Origin: Mesostigma viride
Lineage: Eukaryota; Streptophyta; Mesostigmatophyceae; Mesostigmatales; Mesostigmataceae
Assembly: GCA_009746045.1 (NCBI GenBank)
Contig: RPFO01000015.1
Coordinates: 3,714,764-3,759,763, forward strand
DNA length: 45,000 nt
Reading direction: 5' to 3'
Below, piece after piece: positions 36,070 through 45,000 of this stretch; the first letter of the stretch is position 1, and each line of letters starts with the position of its first letter. Both the position numbers and the translations under genes were made by a program. Below the pieces are notes generated by a model. The model did not search any database. It saw nothing but the letters and a program-made list of their open reading frames with translations, and was not told where the DNA came from.

Positions 36070-38649
36070 TCAGCAGTCGTCGTCGTCGTCATCGTCATCG
36101 GCAAGGATGAGCGCTCGCTTCCGACGCCGGGAGGCGCCTGCGTTGTTGTTCTCCGCCACAACGTCGCTGGGTGGAACCATCTCGCGCAATCGAGCCTCGG
36201 CCAGGGTGATATCCGGCGCTTGCAACGCAGGGACGACCACACCGGGGCACCCGCAGATCTGTGCCTCCAGCTCGTGGAGAGGCACGCAAGAAACCGCGTC
36301 CTCCTCCCAACGGGCACCCCAGTACATGGCTACCATGTCGTTTTGCGTGTCGACAACAGCGACACGACCATGGTACCTGCCGTCCCGGCTTTCGGTGCGA
36401 CCGTCCGCGGATGTCACACGCTCCGACGCCCAATGACACACGACTTGCCCTACGAGGTTGCGGCTGCCACTCTTGACCTGCAGCGTTACGCCTTCCCAGC
36501 ATGCCTTCGCCATGCCGACGATGCCCTTCGAGCATTCAGCATCTTGCCACTTCACGACCGGGTGTTCCGCGTCATAGGGCACCTCCTTCAGCGCCTTTAG
36601 GCACTCCTTGGTGAGCTTTTTGTTCGCACCCAAGGAGACTCCATGGGGCGGCTGACCTCGCTTGCCCACCACTTGTGTCAAGACGAGGTCTGAGGCGGTG
36701 ATGATCACCGTGTGCGCCGCAGTGGTTGGTGGATGGGGCCATTGCGCAATGTCTGTATTCCACGGGTGCCACGTGTCATGCAAATGCTTAGCGCGGTATA
36801 CAAAGAGCTCAATAGAAGGTTGGCCGCCATCCTCCTTCGCAACCACCTCCTTGATGATGCCAACGAGGACTGGAGTCCACGTGAGCTTCGAGTTGCAGAG
36901 AATACCAGCTGAAGGGTGCCAGTATAGAACAGCGGAGCCTTTCTCAACGCCTTGCATGCGCTTCAAGTAAGCGACCTTGGCTGCCATGGCCCTGTCTTCT
37001 GCCGCCCATTCCTGCTGTGTGTGGCCATCATGACGAACTCGGTCTACCAGCGGGGTGACGCGCACCGCCTCTGCGTCGACCAACGCCATGAAGTGCTCTT
37101 CTTGCGTCGGTGGTGGTTCAGGCGCTGCATCGTGCTCACGCAGGGTGGAGATGTCCGCGCGAGATGGCCACGGCAAAGGGCGCCACTCCTCAGGCACCTC
37201 CTCAGGGGCATGTGGGACTTGACTTGCGAAAAAAGGCCTTGTTTGGCTTGATGGTGTCGGGCGGAAAGTACCACTGCCAGATGCCATGGGGCAACTTCTC
37301 GACCCTTGTTTTGATCGACTCCAGCTCCTTCCCCAGAAACTCCATGTTCAATGGTGCGAAGGCTGGGGTGTCCTGCAACATCGGAATGCGGTCTGGATCC
37401 ACAAGTCGGACGCCAAACAGCGGCCGCCCCTCCGCATCAAACCTGTATGGCTGTGTCATCGCCTTCCCCACCGTGGCGCGCCTTCCTGTCGAGTCCCCGC
37501 GGGCTGCCACGGCGTCTTTTGGGACTCCGTGGGCCGGTAGGACAACCAGGTCTCTGTGTTGCCCTGTACCTGGAAGAAGACGGCGTGGTGCACCTTCATT
37601 GAGCGACCGCGTTTTTCAGGCACCGGCTGTGCCGCTCCGCCGCTCCGCCGCTCCGCCGCCCGCCGGCTGCGCCGCCGGCCCGCCGCGCGCCGGCTGCCCC
37701 GCCCCGTAGCCCGTCGACAGGCTGCCCCGCCCCGCCGCATGCCAGCTGCGCCGGCCCGCCGCCCACGCGCGCCGGCAGCGCCGTTGGCCCCCCGCGCGCC
37801 GACGGCCCTGCCCCGCCGCCCGTTGACAGCCCCGCCCCGCCGCATGCCAGCTGCGCCGGCCCGCCGCCCATGCGCGCCGGCAGCGCCGCTGGCCCCCGCG
37901 CGCCGACGGCCCTGCCCCGCCGCCCGTCGACTGCCCCGCCCCGCCGCCCGTCGACAGCCCTGCCCCGCCGCATGCAGGCTGCGCCGCCGCTGCCACCTCG
38001 CTGCGCGCTGGCTGCGCCACCTCGCCGCCCGCCGACGGCGCCGCCCCGCCGCCACCGGCTGCCCCGCCCCGCCGCCCGTCGACTGCCCCGCCCCGCCGCA
38101 TGCCAGCTGCGCCGGCCCGCCGCCCACGCGCGCCGGCAGCGCCGCTGGCCCCCCGCGCGCTGACGGCCCTGCCCCGCCGCCCGTCGACTGCCCCGCCCCG
38201 CCGCCCGTCGACAGCCCCGACCCACCGCATGCCAGGTGCGCCGGCCCGCCGCCCGCGCGCGCCGGCAGCGCCGCTGGCCCCCCGCGCGCCGACGGCCCTG
38301 CCCCGCCGCCCGTCGACAGCCCTGCCCCGCCGCCCGTCGACAGCCCCGCCCCGCCGCATGCCAGCTGCGCCGGCCCGCTGCCCACGCGCGCCGGCAGCGC
38401 CGCTGGCCCTGCCCCGCCGCCCGTCGACTGCCCCGCCCCGCCGCCCGTCGACAGCCCTGCCCCGCCGCATGCCAGGTGCGCCGGCCCGCCGCCCGCGCGC
38501 ACCGGCAGCGCCGCTGGCCCCCCGCGCGCCGACGGCCCTGCCCCGCCGCCCGTCGACAGCCCCGCCCCGCCGCATGCCAGCTGCGCCGGCCGGCCGCCCA
38601 TGCGCGCCATGCGCTTCGCAGGTCCATTGGGATCATGAGGCCTGCGCAA
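36070..38649 (-). pseudogene. unknown element-borne gene with acidic tail, two frame changes
   Basis: Reading leftward, an ORF (38649-37456) consists of a GC-rich repeat region followed by EKRGRSMKVHHAVFFQVQ and LSYRPTESQKTPW. A middle part in another frame (about 37490-37235) reads YRFDAEGRPLFGVRLVDPD, LNMEFLGKELESIKTRVEK and GIWQWYFPPDTIKP. A long final part back in the first frame (from about 37285 to 36070) has VPHAPEEVPEEWRPLPW, GSAVLYWHPSAGIL and YHGRVAVVDTQNDMVAMYW. It ends RRRKRALILADDDDDDDDC. The shift near 37240 falls at a T6 run. The Y-x-G-x-V pattern near the end hints at a small beta-barrel (Tudor-like) fold, but this is only a guess. No family is recognised. It may be an accessory or DNA-binding protein of the 9.7-kb element. 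Confidence 0.5.
37616..38620. repeat. GC-rich minisatellite
   Basis: About seven imperfect copies of a unit with submotifs CCGCCGCATGCCAGCTGCGC, GGCCCGCCGCCCACGCGCGC and GCCCGTCGACAGCC; units differ by gain or loss of the 30-bp submotifs. Almost all frames are open because stop codons are absent from such GC-rich DNA. In the minus-strand frame it would code Gly/Arg/Ala-rich repeats at the N-terminus of the unknown gene. Confidence 0.9.
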
Positions 38650-38787
38650 AATCTCACCTCGGAGGCCCGTGCTACTTCTAGTAAGATGCTTGCATTTTCA
38701 ATGCGTCACCTATATGCAGGCATAGAGGGTGGTACATGGCGCTAGACTCATCAAGGGATAGGAGCCATGCCCTCAGCAATTACTCAC

Positions 38788-39559
38788 CTCCTGGCCCTTG
38801 CTGTTGCGGTCTCGGATTAAGATGATGGTCTACACGCCGCCGCATGCAAACAAGGAATGAGAGACAAAGCCGTGCGAGGCCAATATGGGCACAGTGAGAG
38901 AAACAAGTCGACGCGAACCTACATCACGAGTGTCAGCGAAGGGGACCCATGGGAGAAGTCTCCCTCCCATGGTATCATTCACGGACACACGCAGCGGCCA
39001 TGGGAACAGCCAAAACAGCAGGTTCACACACGCAAGGGCAACGACCTGCAGTGCCTGACCAGCATGTCGGTCAGTTGTGATTGGCAAGGCAGAGCCACAC
39101 ACACCAGGTACACGCTGCATGGGCAGGGAAGACGCTCTTACATGAGAAAAAGCGAGGAAACGTGCGCGAGAAGGATATTAAGAGCGATCCGCGCTAGAAG
39201 GATGCTACAATAGCATCATATATTCAAGAATTAGCAAAGAAAGATGTAGAAAAGAGACAAAAGAAAGAAATACGAGAGAAAGCAAAGACAGGGAGCTGCC
39301 AAACCGGGCAGACAAAAGGTTACGAGCGGCAAGAGTTGTGAACGCTGCACTTGATTGCTTTCTCTGACTTGTCAACTGCGAAGAGTGACTGATATCTCTG
39401 GAAATGGTATGCTCAGCATCCCATGGTAATGAAATGGTGAGCTATGCTGTCAGACATGCCTATATAACATAGCTACCCTAGGGTCCTAATACAAAACTAG
39501 AAATCAAACCATACCGTGAGTTTCCCGGCTCGCACGGCCTCCTCCCTTTGTGCCAACGC
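38788..39559 (-). pseudogene. CFAP299: CFAP299 gene fragment, two exons
   Basis: Exon A (39559-39515) follows a TTTGCAG acceptor, encodes ALAQREEAVRAGKLT and ends at a GTATGG donor. Exon B (38829-38788) follows a GTGTAG acceptor, encodes TIILIRDRNSKGQE and ends at GTGAGT. Joined in phase 0, the 29 residues match the conserved centre of CFAP299 (C4orf22), a cilia/flagella-associated protein in which this block precedes an ISGYIDYAHRL-like segment. I could not find the preceding N-terminal exons or the following exons anywhere in the window. Both exons and the 685-bp intron between them lie inside the 9.7-kb TIR element. I infer a captured host-gene fragment. The alternative is a real CFAP299 gene torn apart by very large introns. 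Confidence 0.7.
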
Positions 39560-39704
39560 CTGCAAACACAACGGGCCGTGGAGGAGGGTGGAAAGGTGGG
39601 CAAGTGTGGAGGAGTTTGGGGGGGACCGGGTTGAGCAGCGGTGGGGGAAAGATGTGCCGGTCATGATGTTGTCAACTACAGCTGTTGTATCGTGATTCAC
39701 CTTC

Positions 39705-40005
39705 AATAAGTCTACTGTTCTACATCCGGTGGTGGATGGACACAAGCAATAAAGGCCCCGCCCACAACTCAGATTTCTTTAGAAAATCTACTGATCTACA
39801 TTCGATGGCGCCTTCACAGAAGCAGGAAACTCCGCCCACCGGTCAAATGTGACGCCCAACAAAGCCCCAACTTATTTCTTCAAGAAGTATACTGTTTTAC
39901 ATCCGGTAGTGCTTGGACAGAAGCAATATGTAAAGCCCGCCCACAAATCGGATTTCTTTACGAAAAACCTGTTTTACATTCGATGGGGTCTTGACAGATT
40001 CAAGC
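39705..40005. repeat. four diverged copies of an 80-100 bp unit
   Basis: Each copy contains CTACTGTTCTACATCCGGTGG-like sequence, then GGACAGAAGCAAT and CGCCCAC. Copies start near 39705, 39782, 39883 and 39962. Confidence 0.7.
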
Positions 40006-40074
40006 AGCAATACTCGTTTCTACCTGCGTGCGACTGCAGCGGCCGAGTGCTGCAACTTGCCTTCACGTCCCAGT

Positions 40075-41262
40075 CTTCACGTGACAGTCCTGGTCTTCAC
40101 GTCTTCACGTCTTCACGTCTTCACGTCTTCACGTCTTCACGTCTTCACGTCTTCACGTCTTCACGTCTTCACGACTTCACCTGAACTTGCGGCGTATCGT
40201 ATCTTTGATACCTTGCATGCACGTCTTCACGTCTTCACGTCTTCACCGCGTCTTCACCTGTCTTCACCACGTCTTCACGTCTTCGCGTCTTCACGTCTTC
40301 ACGGCTTCACCTGAACACCTGAACTTCACCTGAACTTGCCGTATCGTGTCTTCACGTCTTCACGTCTTCACGTCTTCACGTCTTCACGTCTTCACCGCGT
40401 CTTCACCTGTCTTCACCACGTCTTCACGGCTTCACGGCTTCACGTCTTCACGGCTTCACCTGAACACCTGAACTTCACCTGAACTTGCCGTATCGTGTCT
40501 TCACGTCTTCACGTCTTCACGTCTTCACGTCTTCACCGCGTCTTCACCTGTCTTCACCACGTCTTCACGGCTTCACGTCTTCACGTCTTCACGGCTTCAC
40601 CTGAACACCTGAACTTCACCTGAACTTGCCGTATCGTGTCTTCACGTCTTCACGTCTTCACGTCTTCACGTCTTCACGTCTTCACCGCGTCTTCACCTGT
40701 CTTCACCACGTCTTCACGGCTTCACGGCTTCACGTCTTCACGGCTTCACCTGAACACCTGAACTTCACCTGAACTTGCCGTATCGTGTCTTCACGTCTTC
40801 ACGTCTTCACGTCTTCACGTCTTCACGTCTTCACGTCTTCACCGCGTCTTCACCTGTCTTCACCACGTCTTCACGGCTTCACGGCTTCACGTCTTCACGG
40901 CTTCACCTGAACACCTGAACTTCACCTGAACTTGCCGTATCGTGTCTTCACGTCTTCACGTCTTCACGTCTTCACGTCTTCACCGCGTCTTCACCTGTCT
41001 TCACCACGTCTTCACGGCTTCACGTCTTCACGTCTTCACGGCTTCACCTGAACACCTGAACTTCACCTGAACTTGCCGTATCGTGTCTTCACGTCTTCAC
41101 GTCTTCACGTCTTCACGTCTTCACGTCTTCACGTCTTCACCGCGTCTTCACCTGTCTTCACCACGTCTTCACGGCTTCACGGCTTCACGTCTTCACCGCG
41201 TCTTCACCTGTCTTCACCACGTCTTCACGGCTTCACCTGAACACCTGAACTTTGCGTATCGT
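40075..41262. repeat. GTCTTCAC octamer array with higher-order units
   Basis: The basic octamer GTCTTCAC is organised into higher-order units marked by TGAACTTGCCGTATCGTG at about 40331, 40480, 40621, 40770, 40927 and 41068. Unit lengths are about 149, 141, 149, 157 and 141, differing by one octamer. The array is flanked on both sides by related GCGTATCGTATCTTTGAT-like sequence. Confidence 0.92.
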
Positions 41263-41417
41263 ATCTTTCATACATTGCATCATTTGCATGCCTTGGAGCT
41301 GCACGTCTTCAAGCAGTGTCACCCAGTTCCCGCTTGATTCAAATGCACTTCGCGCTTGAATTCGTGACTTCGCCCCGCTCAAGGTGGAAAGAATGATGGG
41401 CACTAGCCACGGGAACT

Positions 41418-41765
41418 ATGCCCGATGCTGATAGCCGAAGCGATGACATGGACGAATTGATTGATTTGTGTTATGCCGGGGACGATTGTAGAAAATGGGT
41501 GCTAGGAAAGAAATCTGGTGCCATGAAAGTAGATTTTTTGGCCGGTGCAAACCACCAATGCGCCGGCCGATGTGGCAAGGTCCTGCACGGCAGCCAGAGC
41601 GCACCCAGCCAGAGCGTACCCAGCCGCTGCCGCCGCCGACCCCCGTACTGGTGGGCGTGGAACAGACGATGAGAGAGATGCAACGAGCTATGGAGAACCA
41701 AAGCAAGAAGGTTGAAGAGCTTGGTTTGCAGCTGCGTCAAGAGGTGCAGAAACAAGTGGTCCAGC

Positions 41766-41804
<39 letters not shown>

Positions 41805-41841
41805 TGCAGCAGCAACTGCAGCAGCAACTGCAGCAACAACT

Positions 41842-41913
<72 letters not shown>

Positions 41914-43991
41914 CTTCAGTTCCCGCAGGCAGCGTCGGCAATGTCGCAGTTTCCACAGGCATTGTCGGCACTGCAGCAGTTTTCGCAGGGACCGTCGGCA
42001 GCAGAGCAGTTCCCGCAGGGATCATCGGTGGTGCAGCAGTTCTTTGTGAGTCATTCGTGTAGTGTTGAGTGGGTGGGTGGGGGGGGGTGGGGGGGGGGGG
42101 GGGGTAGGGGGGGTTTGACTGTGTGACTGCGTGGCTGCTTGGCTGGAAAGGAGGGTGCGTGGCTGTGTGGCTGCGTGGCTGCGCTGCTGCGTGGCTGCGT
42201 GGCTGCGTGGCTGCGCTGCTGCGTGGCTGCGTGGCTGCTTGGCTGGAAAGGAGGGTGCGTGGCTGTGTGGCTGCGTGGCTGCGCTGCTGCGTGGCTGCGT
42301 GGCTGCGCTGCTGCGTGGCTGCGTGGCTGCGTGGCTGCGTGGCTGCGTGGCTGCGTGGCTGTGTGGCTGCGTGGCTGCGTGGCTGCGTGGCTGCGTGGCT
42401 GGAAAGGAGGGTGCGTGGCTGTGTGGCTGCGTGGCTGCGCTGCTGCGTGGCTGCGTGGCTGCGTGGCTGCTTGGCTGGAAAGGAGGGTGCGTGGCTGTGT
42501 GGCTGCGTGGCTGCGCTGCTGCGTGGCTGCGTGGCTGCGTGGCTGCGTGGCTGCGTGGCTGCGTGGCTGCGTGGCTGGAAAGGAGGGTGCGTGGCTGTGT
42601 GGCTGCGTGGCTGCGCTGCTGCGTGGCTGCGTGGCTGCGCTGCTGCGTGGCTGCGTGGCTGCGTGGCTGTGTGGCTGCGTGGCTGCGCTGCTGCGTGGCT
42701 GCGTGGCTGCGTGGCTGCTTGGCTGGAAAGGAGGGTGCGTGGCTGTGTGGCTGCGTGGCTGCGCTGCTGCGTGGCTGCGTGGCTGCTTGGCTGGAAAGGA
42801 GGGTGCGTGGCTGTGTGGCTGCGTGGCTGCGCTGCTGCGTGGCTGCGTGGCTGCGTGGCTGCGTGGCTGGAAAGGAGGGTGCGTGGCTGTGTGGCTGCGT
42901 GGCTGCGCTGCTGCGTGGCTGCGTGGCTGCGTGGCTGCGTGGCTGCGCTGCTGCGTGGCTGCGTGGCTGCGTGGCTGTGTGGCTGCGTGGCTGCGTGGCT
43001 GCGCTGCTGCGTGGCTGCGTGGCTGCGTGGCTGCGTGGCTGCGTGGCTGCTTGGCTGGAAAGGAGGGTGCGTGGCTGTGTGGCTGCGTGGCTGCGCTGCT
43101 GCGTGGCTGCGTGGCTGCGTGGCTGGAAAGGAGGGTGCGTGGCTGTGTGGCTGCGTGGCTGCGCTGCTGCGTGGCTGCGTGGCTGCGTGGCTGCGTGGCT
43201 GCGTGGCTGCGTGGCTGCTTGGCTGGAAAGGAGGGTGCGTGGCTGTGTGGCTGCGTAGCTGCGTGGCTGCGTGGCTGCGTGGCTGCGTGGCTGCGTGGCT
43301 GCGTGGCTGCGTGGCTGCGTGGCTGCGTGGCTGCGTGGCTGCGTGGCTGCGTGGCTGCGTGGCTGGAAAGGAGGGTGCGTGGCTGTGTGGCTGCGTGGCT
43401 GCGCTGCTGCGTGGCTGCGTGGCTGCGTGGCTGCGTGGCTGCTTGGCTGGAAAGGAGGGTGCGTGGCTGTGTGGCTGCGTAGCTGCGCTGCTGCGTGGCT
43501 GCGTGGCTGCGTGGCTGCGTGGCTGCGTGGCTGCGTGGCTGCGTGGCTGCGTGGCTGCGTGGCTGCGTGGCTGCGTGGCTGCGTGGCTGCGTGGCTGGAA
43601 AGGAGGGTGCGTGGCTGTGTGGCTGCGTGGCTGCGCTGCTGCGTGGCTGCGTGGCTGCGTGGCTGCGTGGCTGGCTGGGGGGGGGGGTGGGTGCCGGGTG
43701 CGTGGATGCGTGGATGTGTGGCTGGGTGGGTGCGTCACTGCGTGGCTGGCTGGCTCTGTGGCTGCGTGGGCGGCTGGATGGCCGGGTCAGCGTGGCTTCG
43801 TGTTCAATGGGATGCTAATATGTTGTTGCCTTTGGATGCCACAGTTCATGGATTCTTTTGTTCACATGCAGGTGCTGCCGTCTTCCCCATCGACGTCGTC
43901 AAGACCGATGTCGCCAAGAAGGATGATGCAATCACTCTCGGCCATGTTTAACTCATGTGGGCCTTCATGGCCATACGGGAAATATTATTGA
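41418..43991 (+). CDS. unknown Gln-rich element-borne gene, two exons, frame-damaged
   Basis: Exon 1 starts at ATG 41418 (MPDADSRSDDMDELIDLCYA, then a small Cys cluster CAGRCGKVL). It shifts frame near 41600 and continues with a coiled coil (VEQTMREMQRAMENQSKKVE, LRQEVQKQVVQLE) leading into poly-Gln. It shifts again after the CAG tract to QFPQALSALQQFSQGPSAAE and SSVVQQFF. A GTGAGT donor follows at 42046. An intron of 1.8 kb filled by an octamer minisatellite ends at a GCAG acceptor (43871). Exon 2 (43872-43991) gives VLPSSPSTSSRPMSPRRM and ends WPYGKYY. A TGTAA signal follows. The coil plus Gln-rich composition suggests an oligomerising DNA-binding accessory protein, but no family is recognised. 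The frame changes may be real decay or slippage in the repeats. Confidence 0.5.
41770..41912 (+). repeat. CAG trinucleotide tract with CTG interruptions
   Basis: Mostly pure CAG, with AACTGCAGCAG interruptions in its first half. It codes poly-Gln in the coiled-coil frame. The sequence after it makes sense only in a different frame. Confidence 0.95.
42062..43680. repeat. GTGGCTGC octamer minisatellite
   Basis: The octamer GTGGCTGC, with variants CGCTGCTGCG and TGTGGCTG, is punctuated about 14 times by GGCTGGAAAGGAGGGTGCG, which marks higher-order units of about 70-185 bp. It begins with a G-rich run (42065-42110). Since 8 is not a multiple of 3, every forward frame cycles through the same WLRGCVAA repeat, and the minus strand through SHAATQPR. 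None of these ORFs should be taken as genes. The array fills the intron of the 41418-43991 gene. Confidence 0.96.
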
Positions 43992-44102
43992 ATCATTTCT
44001 TTGACACTGAGTTGGCACTACGCAACACCTTTGATGCACATGAGTGCAGGGCGCATGTGTTGAAACCATGCAACCATGGCGATCCCTCAAAAAGTTTGGT
44101 TA

Positions 44103-44107
44103 TGTAA
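44103..44107 (+). terminator. TGTAA poly(A) signal after the Gln-rich gene
   Basis: TGTAA lies 112 bases after the stop at 43991 on the same strand, a usual distance for a chlorophyte 3' UTR. Confidence 0.45.
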
Positions 44108-44499
44108 TAAGTGACACAATTATTCCGGACGTATGATGGCCCAACGTCCTGTAAGGTTGAGTTGTCTTGGAGGAGGAGCGTGATGACCGCGGAAGCCGCG
44201 TGGGTGTCTGTAGTGCTATATCTTGAAGATGTACGGTCTTGGAAGAGTTATGGTCTTGGAATCATATAATAATGAGCTTGGAATAAAGTTGCGGGCAGCC
44301 TTCAATTGGCATATGTTGTCTCATTGCGTTAATGGGTCAATTGTCTTAGTTTATATAATGTATATCTTGGGAAACTCATTGCTTCAATAAAATGCATGCT
44401 AGGCGCAATCAACCCCCACAAACACATCTGAAAACTGCACAGTGCATCAAATGTATCCTAGACAAAAAAATGTATCCTAATCCGGTAAAACCACCCATG

Positions 44500-45000
44500 T
44501 AAGGGCAGTGTGATGATGCAGTTATGTTTCCCCATCATTGTGGAAGGGAAATGTATTGTTTGGCATGGTTGGTGGCCATATTAGTATAGGTAGTATGCCC
44601 ACCCTTACCCCCTTGGTTGCTTTTTACCAACGGTACCCCTATGGGCTGTACTGGGTGTAACTGCTGGTATACCCACCCAAATGATGACCCCAATGGCTCA
44701 AACTGTTCAGCAACTAATTGTTTATCATCCCTGAAGTGGTAGGTGCCTAGGTCTTATAACATAATTCAAAATGCACACTCTACCAAAAATGAAAACGCGC
44801 GTCTTGACCCCCGGCCCTGACTTTGACGGCAGTTATGTATGGCCTACCCTGCATATATGTGAGGTTGTGATATACCAACCCGAAGGGCAGCTCATGGACA
44901 TGCTTGGCCCCCAAGGACAGCCATTGGATATGGGTAGGTTGGATGGCATCTGGTTTGCAAAATTGTGAAGATCCAGCCGATTTATCGGCAGGATCTCAGA
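44500..45000. other. right flank of the 9.7-kb element, one short ORF
   Basis: The only candidate is a 65-codon plus-strand ORF (44771-44968, starting MHTLPKMKTRVLTPGPDFDG and ending IWFAKL). It has ordinary amino-acid composition, but there is no recognisable motif and no supporting splice or signal context. Confidence 0.25.

Larger units (their letters stand above)
34768..44496. mobile_element. 9.7-kb TIR-bounded element of uncertain superfamily
   Basis: Perfect 29-bp inverted repeats starting GGGTGGTTTTACCGGATTAG lie at 34768-34796 and 44468-44496. ATG flanks both sides (34765-34767 and 44497-44499), giving a 3-bp target duplication. Extra AGGATACATTT motifs lie just inside: inverted on the left, making a hairpin, and direct on the right. 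Contents: a minus-strand unknown gene (36070-38649), two CFAP299 exons (38788-39559), several minisatellites, and a plus-strand unknown gene (41418-43991). A 3-bp duplication suits CACTA or PIF/Harbinger, but the termini are not CACTA and the site is not the Harbinger TWA. No catalytic transposase was recognised, so it may be non-autonomous. Confidence 0.75.

Noticed and set aside
37456-38681. Overlapping long Ala/Pro/Arg-rich ORFs on both strands
   Set aside because: GC-rich minisatellite with no stop codons. Only the minus-strand frame continuous with the unknown gene was kept, and with doubt.
40075-41262. CRISPR-like array
   Set aside because: Repeats are contiguous octamers and higher-order units with no unique spacers, in a eukaryotic context.
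42123-43991. 622-codon WLRGCVAA ORF, and the 755-codon SHAATQPR ORF on the other strand
   Set aside because: The octamer repeat lacks stops in every frame. The only plausible coding part is the final exon at 43872-43991.

Overview
The window looks like nuclear DNA of a flagellated green alga (Chlorophyta, possibly chlamydomonadalean). The evidence is a plant-type API5 gene split into 16 short, G/C-ending exons with GTGAGT/GTGCGT donors, two exons of the cilium-linked gene CFAP299, and TGTAA motifs placed like algal poly(A) signals. Plant-like transposon families (CACTA, pogo-type, hAT, LINE) and very long perfect microsatellites fit the same picture. The species cannot be named from the sequence.

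Layout. 953-16536 (minus) is one complete host gene, API5. Its 16 exons join in frame to 602 codons and end in an RGG-rich tail. Intron 10 holds a 3.0-kb pogo-type DNA transposon (4076-7090) inserted antisense, 44 bp from the next exon. Intron 3 holds a tandem repeat pair with a (CCCA)n expansion, and intron 2 a G/T-rich tract. 16873-17930 is a small element with 25-bp terminal inverted repeats (TIRs), filled by an (ATCC)n array. 18016-20085 (minus) is a decayed LINE. 20086-21400 is AT-rich spacer with a 60-bp tandem repeat. 21418-22480 (minus) is a decayed hAT transposase. 22694-25271 combines an LTR-like repeat with three gag-like or unknown ORFs. 25063-29445 is a patchwork of foldback elements, tRNA-like SINE copies and a 1.25-kb stretch whose plus strand contains only A and C.

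29451-33585 is a CACTA element: CACTAG ends, a CCC target duplication, GTGAGAAA subterminal arrays, and a coding remnant resembling the C-terminal DUF4216-like region of Tnp2 transposases. 34768-44496 is a 9.7-kb region bounded by perfect 29-bp TIRs and a 3-bp target duplication (ATG). Inside are two divergently oriented, frame-damaged unknown genes, huge minisatellites, and two spliced exons of the cilia gene CFAP299, apparently captured from the host.

API5 is the only gene here that looks like an intact cellular gene. Everything from 16.9 kb rightward is mobile-element or repeat DNA. The strongest candidate for something undescribed is the 9.7-kb TIR element with its captured CFAP299 exons. 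No prokaryotic features, rRNA, intact tRNA or CRISPR were seen.
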